Origin: Anisodus tanguticus
Lineage: Eukaryota > Streptophyta > Magnoliopsida > Solanales > Solanaceae
Direction of reading: 5' to 3'
Assembly (NCBI GenBank): GCA_034509755.1
Contig: CM067550.1
Coordinates: 4,519,001 to 4,583,000 of the forward strand
DNA length: 64,000 nt
How positions within the stretch are numbered: position 1 is the first letter of the stretch; each line of letters opens with the position of its first letter. The notes beneath the pieces are model-generated. The model saw only the letters and a program-made list of their open reading frames with translations. It did no database searches and was not told the DNA's origin. A program made the position numbers and the translations under genes. This document shows, one piece after another, positions 10,925 to 22,128 of the stretch.

Positions 10925-12530
10925 CTCAATAGAAATTAGTATAATCAAGCCTCGATAATTATCTTTAATTGGTTCTTTTAATGGCCATTGGTTCATCTGT
11001 AGATTGCAGGCAGTGCAATGAATCACTCTTCCCAAATTTTATTTTTGTTCTCGTCTAAAAGCATAAATTATTAGGGTCTCTACTCTCTACCTACTCTGAT
11101 AATATGTTGAAGTGTACGATCATCTCATCTAAAATCTTAAGTTTTAGAGAGAACACACACTATAAAAGATTAGGTAATTTGCGAAGGTTGAAAGTGCAAT
11201 TCACGGATGTTAAGAATCTCCATGATTTGCTATTAATAAATACCGGAGGTTTTAACCTCGGCAAATTACCCATTTTTTTAAAGTGACACTTTTTTTTTTT
11301 TTAAATTATATTTTTTATTAGTGTCCTGTACTCGCTTTGAGGTTCGATTAATCCGGGCTCGTGTTGGAAATTTTCACTTGAGAGTAAAGTGCACTCTACC
11401 AAAGACAATATCATTAACGGGGCTTAAACACAAGATCACTATTTAAGAATGAATGAATACTTGTCACTTTCGGCCACAATCTTAATTAATGGTTAATTAC
11501 TTTCTGATCTTACTCATCCATTTGATGATTATATCAAAAAGAACTTTATATGAATAAAATATCTTTTGCGAAATATTATGTATCTGTCATTGCGGAAAAG
11601 ATGATAAGGACATGACAATTATCATCATAACTAAATACGATGAAGATATCTCATTTGTAATCGACGCTGAACATAGTAAGAACACTTTACTACCAAGTGA
11701 TAAAAAAATATTTCCTCCTTTACTAGGTTTTCACTGTTGCAAATCCTGATTAAGCAGACCCACAATACTGGATATGAATGGATTTTTTTAAAAAAGAATC
11801 GTTATAACAATTCAATCATAATTCAAATTTGATGCTTGTGCATTCTATGATCATTCATTTGTGCTAGCTTGGAGTTAAACTCGAGCTCAAGTATTTTGCG
11901 GCATGTATTTTATACTTTAGTTGAGCTTTAAGTTTGAAACTCGATAAAAAAAAAGTTATTTAATATGTGGTCTTTTAGCTATATGCGTATATCACATTAA
12001 GTTCGTTTATTATTTTAAATATAACAGTGCGTGATATCCTCATATTGTATCTGTGGAAGAACTAATGTCATCAATCTCTACGTCGAACCAAATAATTCTT
12101 GTCGATACAAGCACGTTTAATAAAAGTTAATAAGATCTCATGAAGGTTTCAGGATCATATTCTAGCGGAGGAAAAACAATAGGTTATTTCTTTTTTATTT
12201 ATCCAAACTTTTGCGACAAAATTACATGTTATCTATGTGTGCTAGTGGGAAATTGTAGGTATCTTATAAAATCAATTAAGATGCATACAAGCCGCCCCGA
12301 TCACCAAATTTTTTAGAAAGAGTTAATAAAAGGAAATAGTCGTACCACTAGCCCTAACCAAATGGATCTTGATTTATGCGAATTACCATTATTTCCTTCT
12401 TCCTTCAACTTTTTTTTTCTTTGTTACCATCTAGGTAAAAAGTGTATTCGAAAGGTTAAACAAAACAAAAGTTTAGTTGAGAGATGACTCTCTGTATTTA
12501 AGATAAAATTGTCTCGTATATATGCTTTTA
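10925..12530. other. intergenic, no gene recognised
   Basis: AT-rich DNA. A phrase near 11370 (CACTTGAGAGTAAAGTGCACTCTACCAAAG) recurs in altered form near 20455 (TTTTGAGAGTAAAGCGCTCTCTATCAAA), so part of this region is an unclassified dispersed repeat. No exon or RNA gene could be supported. Confidence 0.5.
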
Positions 12531-12536
12531 CGGTAA

Positions 12537-12779
12537 TGAACAATAGTCTACCAAGATAAAAGAGCAACAATCAAGAATACAAAACAAATAAGGTTGATTC
12601 TAGAATAGACTGCTTAAGAGGAGAGGATCTGTGTGTGTTTCTGTATATCCTTCTTCGAACTGAACAAAAGGGTTTTAATTTATAGGAAAGACCCGTGGCC
12701 CTAACCTGGACGGGTGGCGGCGCGCCTGTGGGGCTTAACCCCGAACCCAAGCTCACCTAGGTCCTCCCTCTTCTTAACA
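12537..12779 (-). mobile_element. possible solo LTR (about 243 bp)
   Basis: Read on the minus strand the block starts TGTTAAGAAGAGGG and ends TATTGTTCA, i.e. TG...CA. It contains a GC-rich 5' part and a TATA-like CTATAAATTAAAACCC in the middle, which is LTR-like. The flanking 5-mers do not match, so a target duplication is not shown. It may instead be a fragment of a longer repeat. Confidence 0.35.
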
Positions 12780-12784
12780 CATGG

Positions 12785-13220
12785 ATTACCCTTTGGAGTC
12801 TCAAACCCTTGCTCAAAACTAGAGTTTATATAATGCTCAATCCTTCCATTTTCTACCTACGTGGGAGATTTGTTATTTGGCCAAAACAATCCATCTATTC
12901 ATGTCTCAGACATCTTACTTTGTGTACCAATATATCTTTCATTTCTTAACGAAATTTGACGATACTTAGCACTAATATCATCTACTTATTTAGTAGATTA
13001 GGCATGTGCGAAGAAACGATGTTTTCGATATGGAGGATTCACGTATTTAAGTTACTAAATACAGAAAAAATTCAATCTCACGTAATTAAATTTTCAACAT
13101 TATGTTCTACTAACTATCAAAATAGTCATGACAAAAAGAAAACAATCGAAATAGTGAAAATGCCAATGGTACAATAAGTACATGTATAGTCTTAAAATTA
13201 GATGAGAGATTAGATGAGAG
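12785..13220. other. intergenic, no feature recognised
   Basis: AT-rich DNA between a possible solo LTR and a MITE. No coding or RNA feature could be supported. Confidence 0.5.
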
Positions 13221-13221
13221 A

Positions 13222-13453
13222 CTATCGTTTTGCTGATGTAATGAGATAAATAAGGATACCTCATGAGGTAGAAATCCTATAGAATTAATTATTCCACCTT
13301 CTATATATGGTTATTAATTCCAATTATTTTACTATAAATGGTAGAATAAAATAATCATGAGATTAATTAGTACCTATCACAAAAGGATAAAAAAACCTCA
13401 TATTTTATTTCAGAATTATTATTCTTATCCCACCAACCAAACGATCCTTGATT
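13222..13453. mobile_element. probable MITE ending in CCAACCAAACGATCC
   Basis: The right end reads CTTATCCCACCAACCAAACGATCC, and its inverse is echoed at the left (CTATCGTTTTGCTGATG, then GAGATAA). Internal ATTAATTATTCCACC / GGTAGAATAAAATAATCATGAG arms support a hairpin. The phrase 'ccaaccaaacga' is typical of short inverted-repeat elements in plants. The target duplication was not resolved. Confidence 0.55.
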
Positions 13454-15284
13454 GTTTGGTAATGAACTAGTTACTATGTCGGGATTATTTTTAAAACATG
13501 GGGCATAAATATTTAGGATATTATTTAGTGGATATATTTTTATCATTAGACATATGGTTTATTTGATTAAAATTGAGATGTAAGAGATATAATATAAAAT
13601 ATGTATTTATTGTACACTAGATAAATTGAATAAATTTTATTTTTTACTTTTAATCTTCAACCTTTTAAAAGACTTCGGAAGAAGAGCTTTGGAGAAGAAC
13701 ATGTTTGTTATTTTGGACTTTTATCCCTATATAAGTAATCACGAAATTATTATATGATATTGAATATAATATAAAAATAATTCCATTTATTATACAAATA
13801 ATTTCAAAATTGCTAGTAATACCCAAATCAAAAGTTCAACCAAATATAAAATAACATACTCTAATTTTGTATTTTATTTTAAAGTATTTACTACTGTAGT
13901 ACTTTCTTATCCCACAAATCAACAGACTACAATTTAACTCGAAGAGATTCAACAGGACAATATGTCATTTTCACAAACTTTTCAGCTTCCCCCCATACAC
14001 AAAAAGAATCTCAATATCCATATATATTTTTGTCTAAAAGGAAACTGGTACGAGAATCCCTCCTGCTATGCTATGAGCTTGTGACCCAGTCAAAAGTATT
14101 TTCTAAAACTTAATTCAAATAAACAAAAAAAAAAAAAAAAAAAAGCAAAACGGAAAATTGGTACTACTGTACGCCTACTTTCCCCCCCTGAATCATTCGT
14201 CATTCGAAATCGATTGCTCATTTAATCTAAATTTGTATGGAATAAAGTCTATTAAAGGGAGTAAAACATTCATTACTAATACTTACATTAAAATAGATTG
14301 TCTACGTAATATTTCTTGAGTGTGATCTTCCGCCGAACCCTATATTTTGTGCACCAAGCCTACCTTTTCATTTCACATTATTTTATGGAGGCAAAAGAAA
14401 ACTATACTTGCCTCTATCACAATATATGGAGAAAATGACAAAAGTGGTCCCTTGTTTTTTATAGTAAGGTCAAAATAATTTTTAAATATTATTTAAGTAG
14501 TTTTGATCTTTTATTCGTATGTGAGTACTTTGCTGTCCATCGTATATTTATCGAATTTTCATTATTAAATTTAATTGATTCTAGATAACATTTGACGAAA
14601 CTTCACTTGATTGTAGTATTTTCTTCAGTTTTATATTACTTGACCACATTATTAAAAATATTCATCTCAAATTACTTTCTTTATATTTATAATTTTTTAA
14701 GAGACGTATAAAAAAAAAGTGATTAAGTAATATGAAAATTACATAATACTACTTAAATACACTACAACTCCTACTTGAGCTGACCCATATGATTTGACAT
14801 AGTCCAACGCTGGGCCCACAGTACCTGTCCAATGCACGTGAGCATCTGTGGTTCATGTCGGCCCATATAAGTACTCTTCAAATATTGTGATTGGTCCGGT
14901 CCAAAGCGTGTTGTTCATGATCTTGACGCTGTGTGGAAAATTTTTGTAGATAAAAACCTGGGCCGTGAAGGTTGTTGTATTGTCTGTGTCATAGTGGGCC
15001 CATTATCCTTATGCCTTGTCTTGTCTGGGTCAGTCCTTCTTTGGTTCTGTTTCCTCTTTTGTATATTTCTAAAGTATCCTTTCTAGTCATTATTTTTTCT
15101 TACCTTCACATGTTTGATCATCGCTAATGCACCTAAAATCTAAGCACCATCTTTCCTTAGTAAATACTAGATGAATTTTCTATTGCTATGCTAGCTTTCT
15201 TGGGAATACTACTTTGCACTGGTTTAGGCAGTATCCGATCTCTTTTATAGGCAACATTTGACTTCCCCTTATTTATTGTGGTCG
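13454..15284. other. intergenic, no gene recognised
   Basis: AT-rich for the first half, with an A-run near 14128-14147. The part from about 14770 to 15060 is less AT-rich and contains words such as CTGGGCCCACAG and TAGTGGGCCCATTATCC. It could be a decayed repeat or a promoter, but I found no exon downstream to assign it to. Confidence 0.45.
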
Positions 15285-15519
15285 CTTTCAACTAGGGCTG
15301 GCCAGTGGGCCGGGACAGCCCGACCCCGACCCGAGCCCGTCCCGAGCCCGCCCCGGTCCCGCCCCGACCCCGCCAAAAAAAAAAAAAAAAATTACGGGGG
15401 CGGGACTCGAACTCGGGATGGGACGAGTTCTCGTCCCGCGAGACCCGAGCCCGCCCCGACCCCGACCCCGACCCCGCCCTTTGCAAAAATGACCGTTGCA
15501 CCAACGACCATTTTAGATT

Positions 15520-15541
15520 ATGGCCGTTGGCCAACGGCCAT
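15520..15541. repeat. 22-bp perfect palindrome in the hAT 5' subterminal region
   Basis: The core TGGCCGTTGG/CCAACGGCCA (15521-15540) is its own reverse complement, extended by one A/T pair on each side. A related imperfect palindrome (ATGACCGTTG...CAACGACCAT) lies just upstream at about 15489-15511. Paired palindromes inside a hAT end could be transposase-binding sites; that role is inference. Confidence 0.85.
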
Positions 15542-15955
15542 TTTAGCCCCCCCCCCCCCCCCAACCCCCTACCCCTTAATATTATTTTTAACCCATAAGT
15601 TATTATATTTACACTTTAACCCAATTTTTCAACTATAAATAACTCATTTTCTCTTCATCTTTCTCACAAATCTTCCTACAATCTCTCTAATTTCTCAATA
15701 TATCTCTCTACAATTCTACATTGTTTGCTAAATATTCAATTTTATTTATTCATTTGGGAATTGGTAGTGAAGTTGGCAACTAGCTCGAGGATCTTCCATC
15801 AAGCAAAGTTTCAATTTTCAACCTCTCGATTACACGTCGACGTTACGTCGGCGTTTGGTACATTCGTTCCTTCATTAAATTATTATTGTCTGTTTATTTA
15901 GTTTAGATCACTTAATTTTATTGTCTTTAATTATTTATTTATTATCATAATTAAA

Positions 15956-18389
15956 ATGGAAGGATTAAAAGGTATGTTTAAGGGTAAAGGTAAGGGTGCT
16001 TCTTCTAGTAGGGGCAACCAGGGCAAGGGTACTTCTTCTAGTCATCTTATTCCTACACGGGATGATTTTGTTGATACTCAACATTTTCCTAAAATACCAT
16101 TAGATTTAGACCAGGAGCTATTTTTCGGAACTCAAGAAGACTTTAATTTAGACGATGATCTAGATGATATACCCACTAATGTTGATGACAACACACCCAC
16201 TAGTGCACCTTCAACCGAAATACCTCCTATTCCCCCTAGTATGAGACGAGGTCTAGCAAAACGACCATTAAAATCGATGCATGGACATTTTTTGATAGGG
16301 ACGTAGAGAATCAAGTAGCCATATGTAAAATTTGTAAAAATGTTTTAAAATTTAAAACTCGGAAAAGGTCACGGTGGGACGGGGGTTTAATTAGACACGT
16401 AGTAAGTGCTCATCCGCTAGGTATGCCCAATACCAGGCTTCAAAACCGGGTGCGCAAACGCCCGCTCCATCGGGACAAGGTTCATATACTAATATTGTCC
16501 GGACCAAGTACAAGGTCAAATTAACCCTATAACGGGGGAATTGTAGGCCCTAAATACAATAAACATAGAGATAGGGAAGCAATATCAAAATTAGTTCTTG
16601 GAGGGTTTGCCTTTTTCATTTCCTTCATCTCCGGTTTTATTCATTACATTAGAGATATATATAATCCTCGCTTTTAACGGTTTTCCTAGATCAACCGTTA
16701 AGAGAGATGTATTTAAATTCGCGCATGAATATCAACAATATTTATGTTTTTCATTATATCATTTTAATGGCAAAGTATCCATCACGTCGATATAGGTCGT
16801 AGTACTAACGGCCATGATTATTTAACTCGTAACTTGTCATTGGATAGATTATAAATGGTCTATGCAAAAACATATTTTAGCGTATAGATATATAGATGAT
16901 AGGCACACTGGTACTTTTATTGCAGAAAATATTTATCAAGTGTGCGATTATTACGGAATTACCGATAAAATTATGACTATTACATTAGATAACGCTTCTA
17001 GTAACAATTACGCAATTACAATTTTAAAAAATAGTTTAACTCCGTCTTTTCCAGACCATTTTCATATAAAATGCGCGTGCCATATATATAACTTAATTGT
17101 AAAGGATGGTCTATCACTTTTTGAAGACATTCTTAGTAAAATACAATTTGCTATAAACCTTATTTTTAAAAGTAATAAAGTACAACGTAGAAAAGAATAT
17201 AAAAAATTTTGTCATGATTGTGGACTACCTTTTAGAAAAATTCCACAAGAAGTATCCACTAGGTGGAATTCTTTATACGAGCAACTACTTGTTGCTTATG
17301 ACTATAAATTACCTATAACTTTATTTTTTAACTCTCATAATAAAAAGCCGGTGATATGATTTTAGATAGTGATTGGGAAAAAATTTCCGAACTTATTGTA
17401 TTTTTAGAGAAATTTTTTCAAGCAACAAAAGAATTTTCCGGTATATATTATCCTACTATTTCAACTATGTTATTTTATATAACTCTAATATTTTTATTAC
17501 TTAGTGAATATATGGAAAAACCAAACTTATAAGGCAGCCTATTAAAAAAATGTTTGTCAAAATAAAAAAATATTTTATTCCTATTCCCTCTATTTATATT
17601 ATTGGTTCTGTATTAAATCCTACTATTAAAATAGACGGTACTAAATCACTAATTGAAACTATTTACGATTGTATAGAAGTACTACCACCTCCAAGTCCCA
17701 AAAATCTAAATCACCCACCACCTATTGAACAAACTAAAGAAGAAGTATTGTCTAGCGTAGAACACCAATGCAAAAATATATATAGATTTTATCAACAAGA
17801 AAATGCTAGTAACTTAATGACTTCCATACCATCTTCTTCATCTTCAATACAACCTCACAAAAGACATCTTTTTCTGCGGCTAGTATTGAAAGCCTCGAAA
17901 TAGAATGTGCGGTCGTACCTCTACTACTAACCAAATTAGCGAGTTGGATATTTTTGTTTTGCAGGGGTTTCGTACCGTATCAAGAAGTTATCAATGAAGA
18001 TGGACATGAAGACTTTTTGAAATCTTGGAGGGGAATGAGAAGACCTTTCCGACACTTTCAATGATGGCTCGAGATGTTTTGAACATTCAAGCGTCGTCAA
18101 TCGCGTCGAAAGCGCTTTTTCGCAGCGAGATATCAAATAGGAGACCACGAGACACTCATTAGCGGAGAGACGCTTGGAAATTGCGTATTATTCGAGAGAT
18201 TGGATACGAGCGGAGCGGAGAAGGTGCGGTCAACCGGAGATCAACGAAGAAGATGATGAAAACTACAACGAAATCTTAACCGAAGGTAGTGGAAGCGACG
18301 TGGATCAATTTGACCAACAAATACCAATTCCAACCGAAGAACCACATGAAATCATCAAGCAATTAGAACAGGTTTTTTTGAGAATGTAA
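15956..18389 (+). pseudogene. hAT transposase, broken
   Basis: The N-terminal part starts at 15956 with MEGLKGMFKGKGKG, a basic Ser-rich leader followed by an acidic Asp-rich stretch. A BED-type zinc finger follows at about 16270-16430, with CKICKNVLKF and a later His-Val-Val...His pair, but a frameshift near 16290 separates it from the leader. The RNase-H-like core at 16862-17359 has LDNASSNN and STRWNSLYEQL, both typical of hAT enzymes. The C-terminal dimerisation part is scattered over 17550-18160 in several frames (MARDVLNIQAS is still readable). A final segment at 18174-18389 has RDWIRAERRRCGQPE and an acidic tail. Several frame breaks and stops mean no active enzyme. Confidence 0.88.
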
Positions 18390-18593
18390 TTTTTTTTAAT
18401 TGTAATTTTATTATGTAATTTGTAACTTTTCGACAACACCACAAAGTTGCAATTTAGATTTTAGACAATTGTATTTGTATTACAAAAAAATCATATGTCT
18501 ATTAAATAATATAAGAGGCACAAAAACAGCCTTGTGATGTTTTTATTACACTACCTTGTTTTGTTTATTGAGTTTTTTTTATACATATGTTAT

Positions 18594-18624
<31 letters not shown>

Positions 18625-18820
18625 CCCGCCGTATCCTGACCCGAGCCCGACCCCGCCCCGAGCCCGCCCCGACCCGAGCCCGACGGGATCGGGATCGGGA
18701 CGGGACTTGCTCCAGTCCCGCCAGAGCCCGCCAGACCCGACCCCGCCCCTTCTCCCGTCCCGCCCCGACCCCGACACCGCCAGACCCGAGCCCGGCCCAC
18801 TGGCCACTCTTACTTTCAAC

Positions 18821-20105
18821 TAAAGACGCAGATGATGAGCAAAAGTCTTCTTTAATAAAGTAATTTGGGGGAACCTTAAGACAGGACATCGGGGCAAAGG
18901 TATGAAGGTACGGCAATGTAGCCCAGTCTGGTCTGAAGAGAAGTGGGACTGTGAAAGCTGCAGCAATCCAACGCAAAGCGGCCTTTCATTCCCTTGTTTC
19001 GTGGTCTGTCTATCATTGTCCATGTTGGGCTGAGTCCTTTTTTTAAGCAAGAAGACCACTAGTTGAATTATTAAACTATGTTGACTAACTGAATAAAGGG
19101 TACTACTCTTCTTCCTCCACTACTTATATTGACTGGCCTGGAAGGGTGAAATTCTTGCCTTAATGAGGCTTTCTGGCAATAATAAAATCTCTCGGATAAA
19201 CATCTTGTCGATGATTTATAGGTCATCGGTTGTGACGTTTATGAAGGTCAACCCCTCGGGTTTTTTAGTTCTTGGTCTCTATTCACACTTAAACATCATA
19301 TGCTTGTATGGATATCTACTGAAAGGGTGTATGACACGACGAAGCTTTGCGACTATGCAATTAAAATTTTAACTCTTTTTTTTTAATTAAAGTAATGCTA
19401 AAATATTATTTTCTCATCCCTTTTTGTCATTTTGGCATGGAGAATTTGGCCAAGGGAATATTTTGAATACTAAGCTTTATTATTTGTAAATATATGATCG
19501 AAGTAATTTTAAAATACTCTTTTCTCATACTGTACCTTTTTGTCATTCAGCGTCTGCCTTGGCACTTACATATGTAACATGGTAAAAATGGGGTGAATCT
19601 ATGACCCAATGACAGTGAGTAGTGTAAAGTGTAAACATAGGCCGGATTTCCCGGTTTTGGACAACTTACTAATTTATTCAATTACGGTTTGAAATAAGGG
19701 TCATATATTTGAACCTGACAGAGTTAAAAAAAAATTCTCATCTCAAATGTTTCATAAAAACCATACCTATTCACGTAATGCATAATTTTTATATTTTTAT
19801 GAAATCTTTGCCTTGCGATTTTTTTACTTTACTTTGAATCCGAATCTCTGATTTCGTAGACGCGTGAATAAGGATATTTTGGCCACAAATTTTCATTAAA
19901 TGAGAAGTAGGCGCAAAAATTAAAAAACCAGCAATTTAAAGGGAAAAAATTAAAGACCGGCAATTTGATGGACAAAAATTAAAGACTAGTCCATATGAAG
20001 GGAATCCACACAATTTTTGTTGAAACAACAACTCTTTAAGGTAGAAAAAAATCAAATAAAATATTTTAGCTAATTCATCGAATAATTCCAGCATATTTAA
20101 TTTAT
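18821..20105. other. intergenic, no gene recognised
   Basis: The first 250 bases right of the hAT element are less AT-rich and could be a decayed exon or promoter, but no homology is recognisable. The rest is AT-rich, with short direct repeats such as AAAAATTAAAGAC near 19945 and 19973. Confidence 0.45.
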
Positions 20106-20109
20106 AAAA

Positions 20110-20275
20110 GGCATTCCGGTGCACTAAGCTCCCGCTATGCGTGGGGATCGAGAAAGGGCCGGATCACAAGGGTCTATGATACGCAGTCTTACCTCACATT
20201 TCTGCAAGAGGCTGTTTCCACGGCATGAATTCATGACCTCCTGTTCACATGACAACAACTTTACCATAGCAGATT
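20110..20275 (+). mobile_element. tRNA-derived SINE (Solanaceae SolS type)
   Basis: The block contains TCCGGTGCACTAAGCTCCCG, CTATGCGTGGGGATCGAG, GGGCCGGATCACAAGGGTCT, 'TACGCAGTCTTACC', 'TCTGCAAGAGGCTGTTTCC' and 'TCATGACCTCCTGTTCACATG'. This is a well-preserved copy of a very common Solanaceae SINE. GAATTCATGACC lies where the B-box-like GAACCCGTGACC is expected, so the internal promoter is mutated. Confidence 0.85.
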
Positions 20276-20820
20276 AAAATTTATAAAAATTCAGACTTCA
20301 AAAACGATATTAGAAATTAAAATAGGTATCATAACTGAAAAATGTATGGAAGCCCAAATGTATTGGGCCACTGAAAAGTGATTTTTTAATTTTTCACTCA
20401 GACTATTTTGGAGTTAAATTAATGAGGATTCGCATTGAATTTTTTTTTTTACTTTTGAGAGTAAAGCGCTCTCTATCAAATATAACTTTATTTTTTAAGG
20501 GTCGAATTGAAATTTTTTTAGTTAAGCTTTGAGAAGTACTTACCATCCGTCATTTAAGAGAAAAGTCTTGCCTATATAATTGAACTTGATACGACAATGC
20601 CACTTTTAGACATGTTGAAAAATAAGGAAGCTCAAAAAGGCATTAGGTCATGGCTTATGACATTTGTTTTATAATTAGTATTATGTCTCATTTCCAAGTA
20701 ATTTTGAGTCATTTATTTTATATTATAGGAATACTGTTTTCCGATGAAAATAATTCTAACAAAAAAATACAGTTAGAGATTTGTATTCAAGTGTTTCTAG
20801 ACAAGTAGGTTGTATCCGAT
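20276..20820. other. intergenic, no gene recognised
   Basis: AT-rich DNA. Contains the GAGAGTAAAGCGCTCTC phrase, a 6-base-armed palindromic block related to the one near 11380. No coding feature is supported. Confidence 0.45.
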
Positions 20821-20832
20821 CCGGAGACCATT

Positions 20833-21403
20833 TTGATTGCTCCTCTGATGCTTCACCCCTCAAAAATTTTTAAACAAACAACCATTATTCCTTTCTCTTC
20901 CTCAACCAAATTTTCACTGCCATCTCTTCCGATACTTCTATTGCCGGCGGCGCCACCACAAAGGCTTGGAGCCTGGCTCGGGGTGACTCAAACGTCTCCG
21001 TCCATAAGGTTTCAATCTTGGACTCTTTTCCATCATCAAGTAGGGTGTCGAGGAAGAAGGAATCTAGGGCTTTCTCTTCCGCTCAACAGACCGATGCCTA
21101 TATTCCTGGTACCTGATCTTCTTGAAAGGATATCTGGAAGAGTTTGATCTCTATGGATTCAGAGCGATCCCGACCGGCAAGCTCATACAAATCTACTGTG
21201 ATTGCTTGTTATCTAAGTTTGGTGCAGTAGACTGCGACTGGAATAACATAGAAGTGCTTCTTCCTAGGGAAGGAGAGAATATTACTTCTTATCGGCAAGG
21301 ATACTCCTTCATGTATATGTACCCATTTTCCTTCCGGCTGGGCAAACTTATTGATCATGTGATCTTAGAATTCTGCCGGAAATACAACGTGTGCCTGACC
21401 TAA
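20833..21403 (+). pseudogene. degenerate retroelement gag-like / plant transposon-protein ORF
   Basis: Two overlapping reading frames (20833-21147 and 21122-21403) appear to be one frame-shifted ORF. The second reads EEFDLYGFRAIPTGKL, then YMYPFSFRLGKLIDHVILEF and CRKYNVCLT. The pattern 'YPF-x-F-xx-G...EFC-x-YNVC' is what I know from the N-terminal ORF of large plant gypsy-type elements and related transposon proteins. No protease, RT or integrase follows in the same orientation. The piece ends before the gypsy LTR at 22129 and is probably the host of that insertion. Confidence 0.5.
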
Positions 21404-22128
21404 GTTGGTATGGCTTTTGGAGGACGGTTGTATGTCTCCGATATCTGTCTTCTTAGTTAGGGGAAGACTTTACCCTTGCCCACATAATTCACATATATTC
21501 CCCTAAAATTTGCAGAGCAGGGGTTATTCAACTATCCTACCGTGGCCAAAATGCGCTGATTGTTAGTACTAATGACAACTCCGATCGTGGGTGGATGAAG
21601 AGATATGTCATTTTCGCGACAGACGATCTAGTCAAGCCCTAGAGGCGCCTATCTCAGAGCGATGTAATTCTAATCGTAAGTACGTGGCTCAAGCTTGCCT
21701 TTATTATTTTACCTTTCCTTAACAACATATATGGCTATCCTCCTTCCTCCGTCAGCCATAGCATGGACACATATACCGTTTTGGGTTTAGCCCGATGGGC
21801 TAGAAGATCCTGGACTACACACCCTCTTCCCTCCAGACGTGGCGGAAAATCACACTAAAGCACAATTGGAAAGGGAAAATCATGGTATTCCGAATGGAGC
21901 ATCAGTCCATGTGCATGCGGAGGTTTATGAAGATCCGGATGCTACTGCTACCGGCCTTTTTAGGGAAGTGAATTTGTCTGATAAGATAAACTCATGCACT
22001 CCTTGAGTCCTTGTTCCCTTGCTCCTGCCCGAGTTGATGGCACGACTCCGGGCCTTGCTCATATTCTTTGTGTCCCGTCATCATCACGGGCTCCCCCTAC
22101 TCCGGTCTCTCAAAGGCGAGACCCTACA
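21404..22128. repeat. retroelement debris between the gag-like ORF and the gypsy LTR
   Basis: This stretch is moderately GC-rich compared with the AT-rich intergenic DNA and continues the style of the upstream gag-like ORF. No intact frame persists. It is cut off at CTACA (22124-22128), where the gypsy LTR begins. Confidence 0.4.

Larger units (their letters stand above)
15293..18812 (+). mobile_element. hAT DNA transposon, 3520 bp, with perfect 8-bp target duplication
   Basis: The flanking 8-mers CTTTCAAC at 15285-15292 and 18813-18820 are identical. The terminal inverted repeats are TAGGGCTGGCCAGTGGGCCG on the left and, inverted, TAAGAGTGGCCAGTGGGCCG on the right. Both subterminal regions are extremely GC-rich arrays of CCCGACC/CCCGAGCCCG words next to long A-runs (about 15375-15391 and 18600-18624). 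They contrast sharply with the AT-rich interior and the neighbouring DNA. The interior encodes a broken hAT transposase on the plus strand. Confidence 0.95.

Noticed and set aside
12537..12779. Treating the TG...CA block as a confirmed solo LTR
   Set aside because: The flanking 5-mers do not match, so it is listed only as a possible LTR.
15258..15638. Proline/arginine-rich open frames on both strands
   Set aside because: They arise from the CCCGA-type arrays at the hAT 5' end; the same happens at 18565-18823 and 28060-28308 at the 3' ends.
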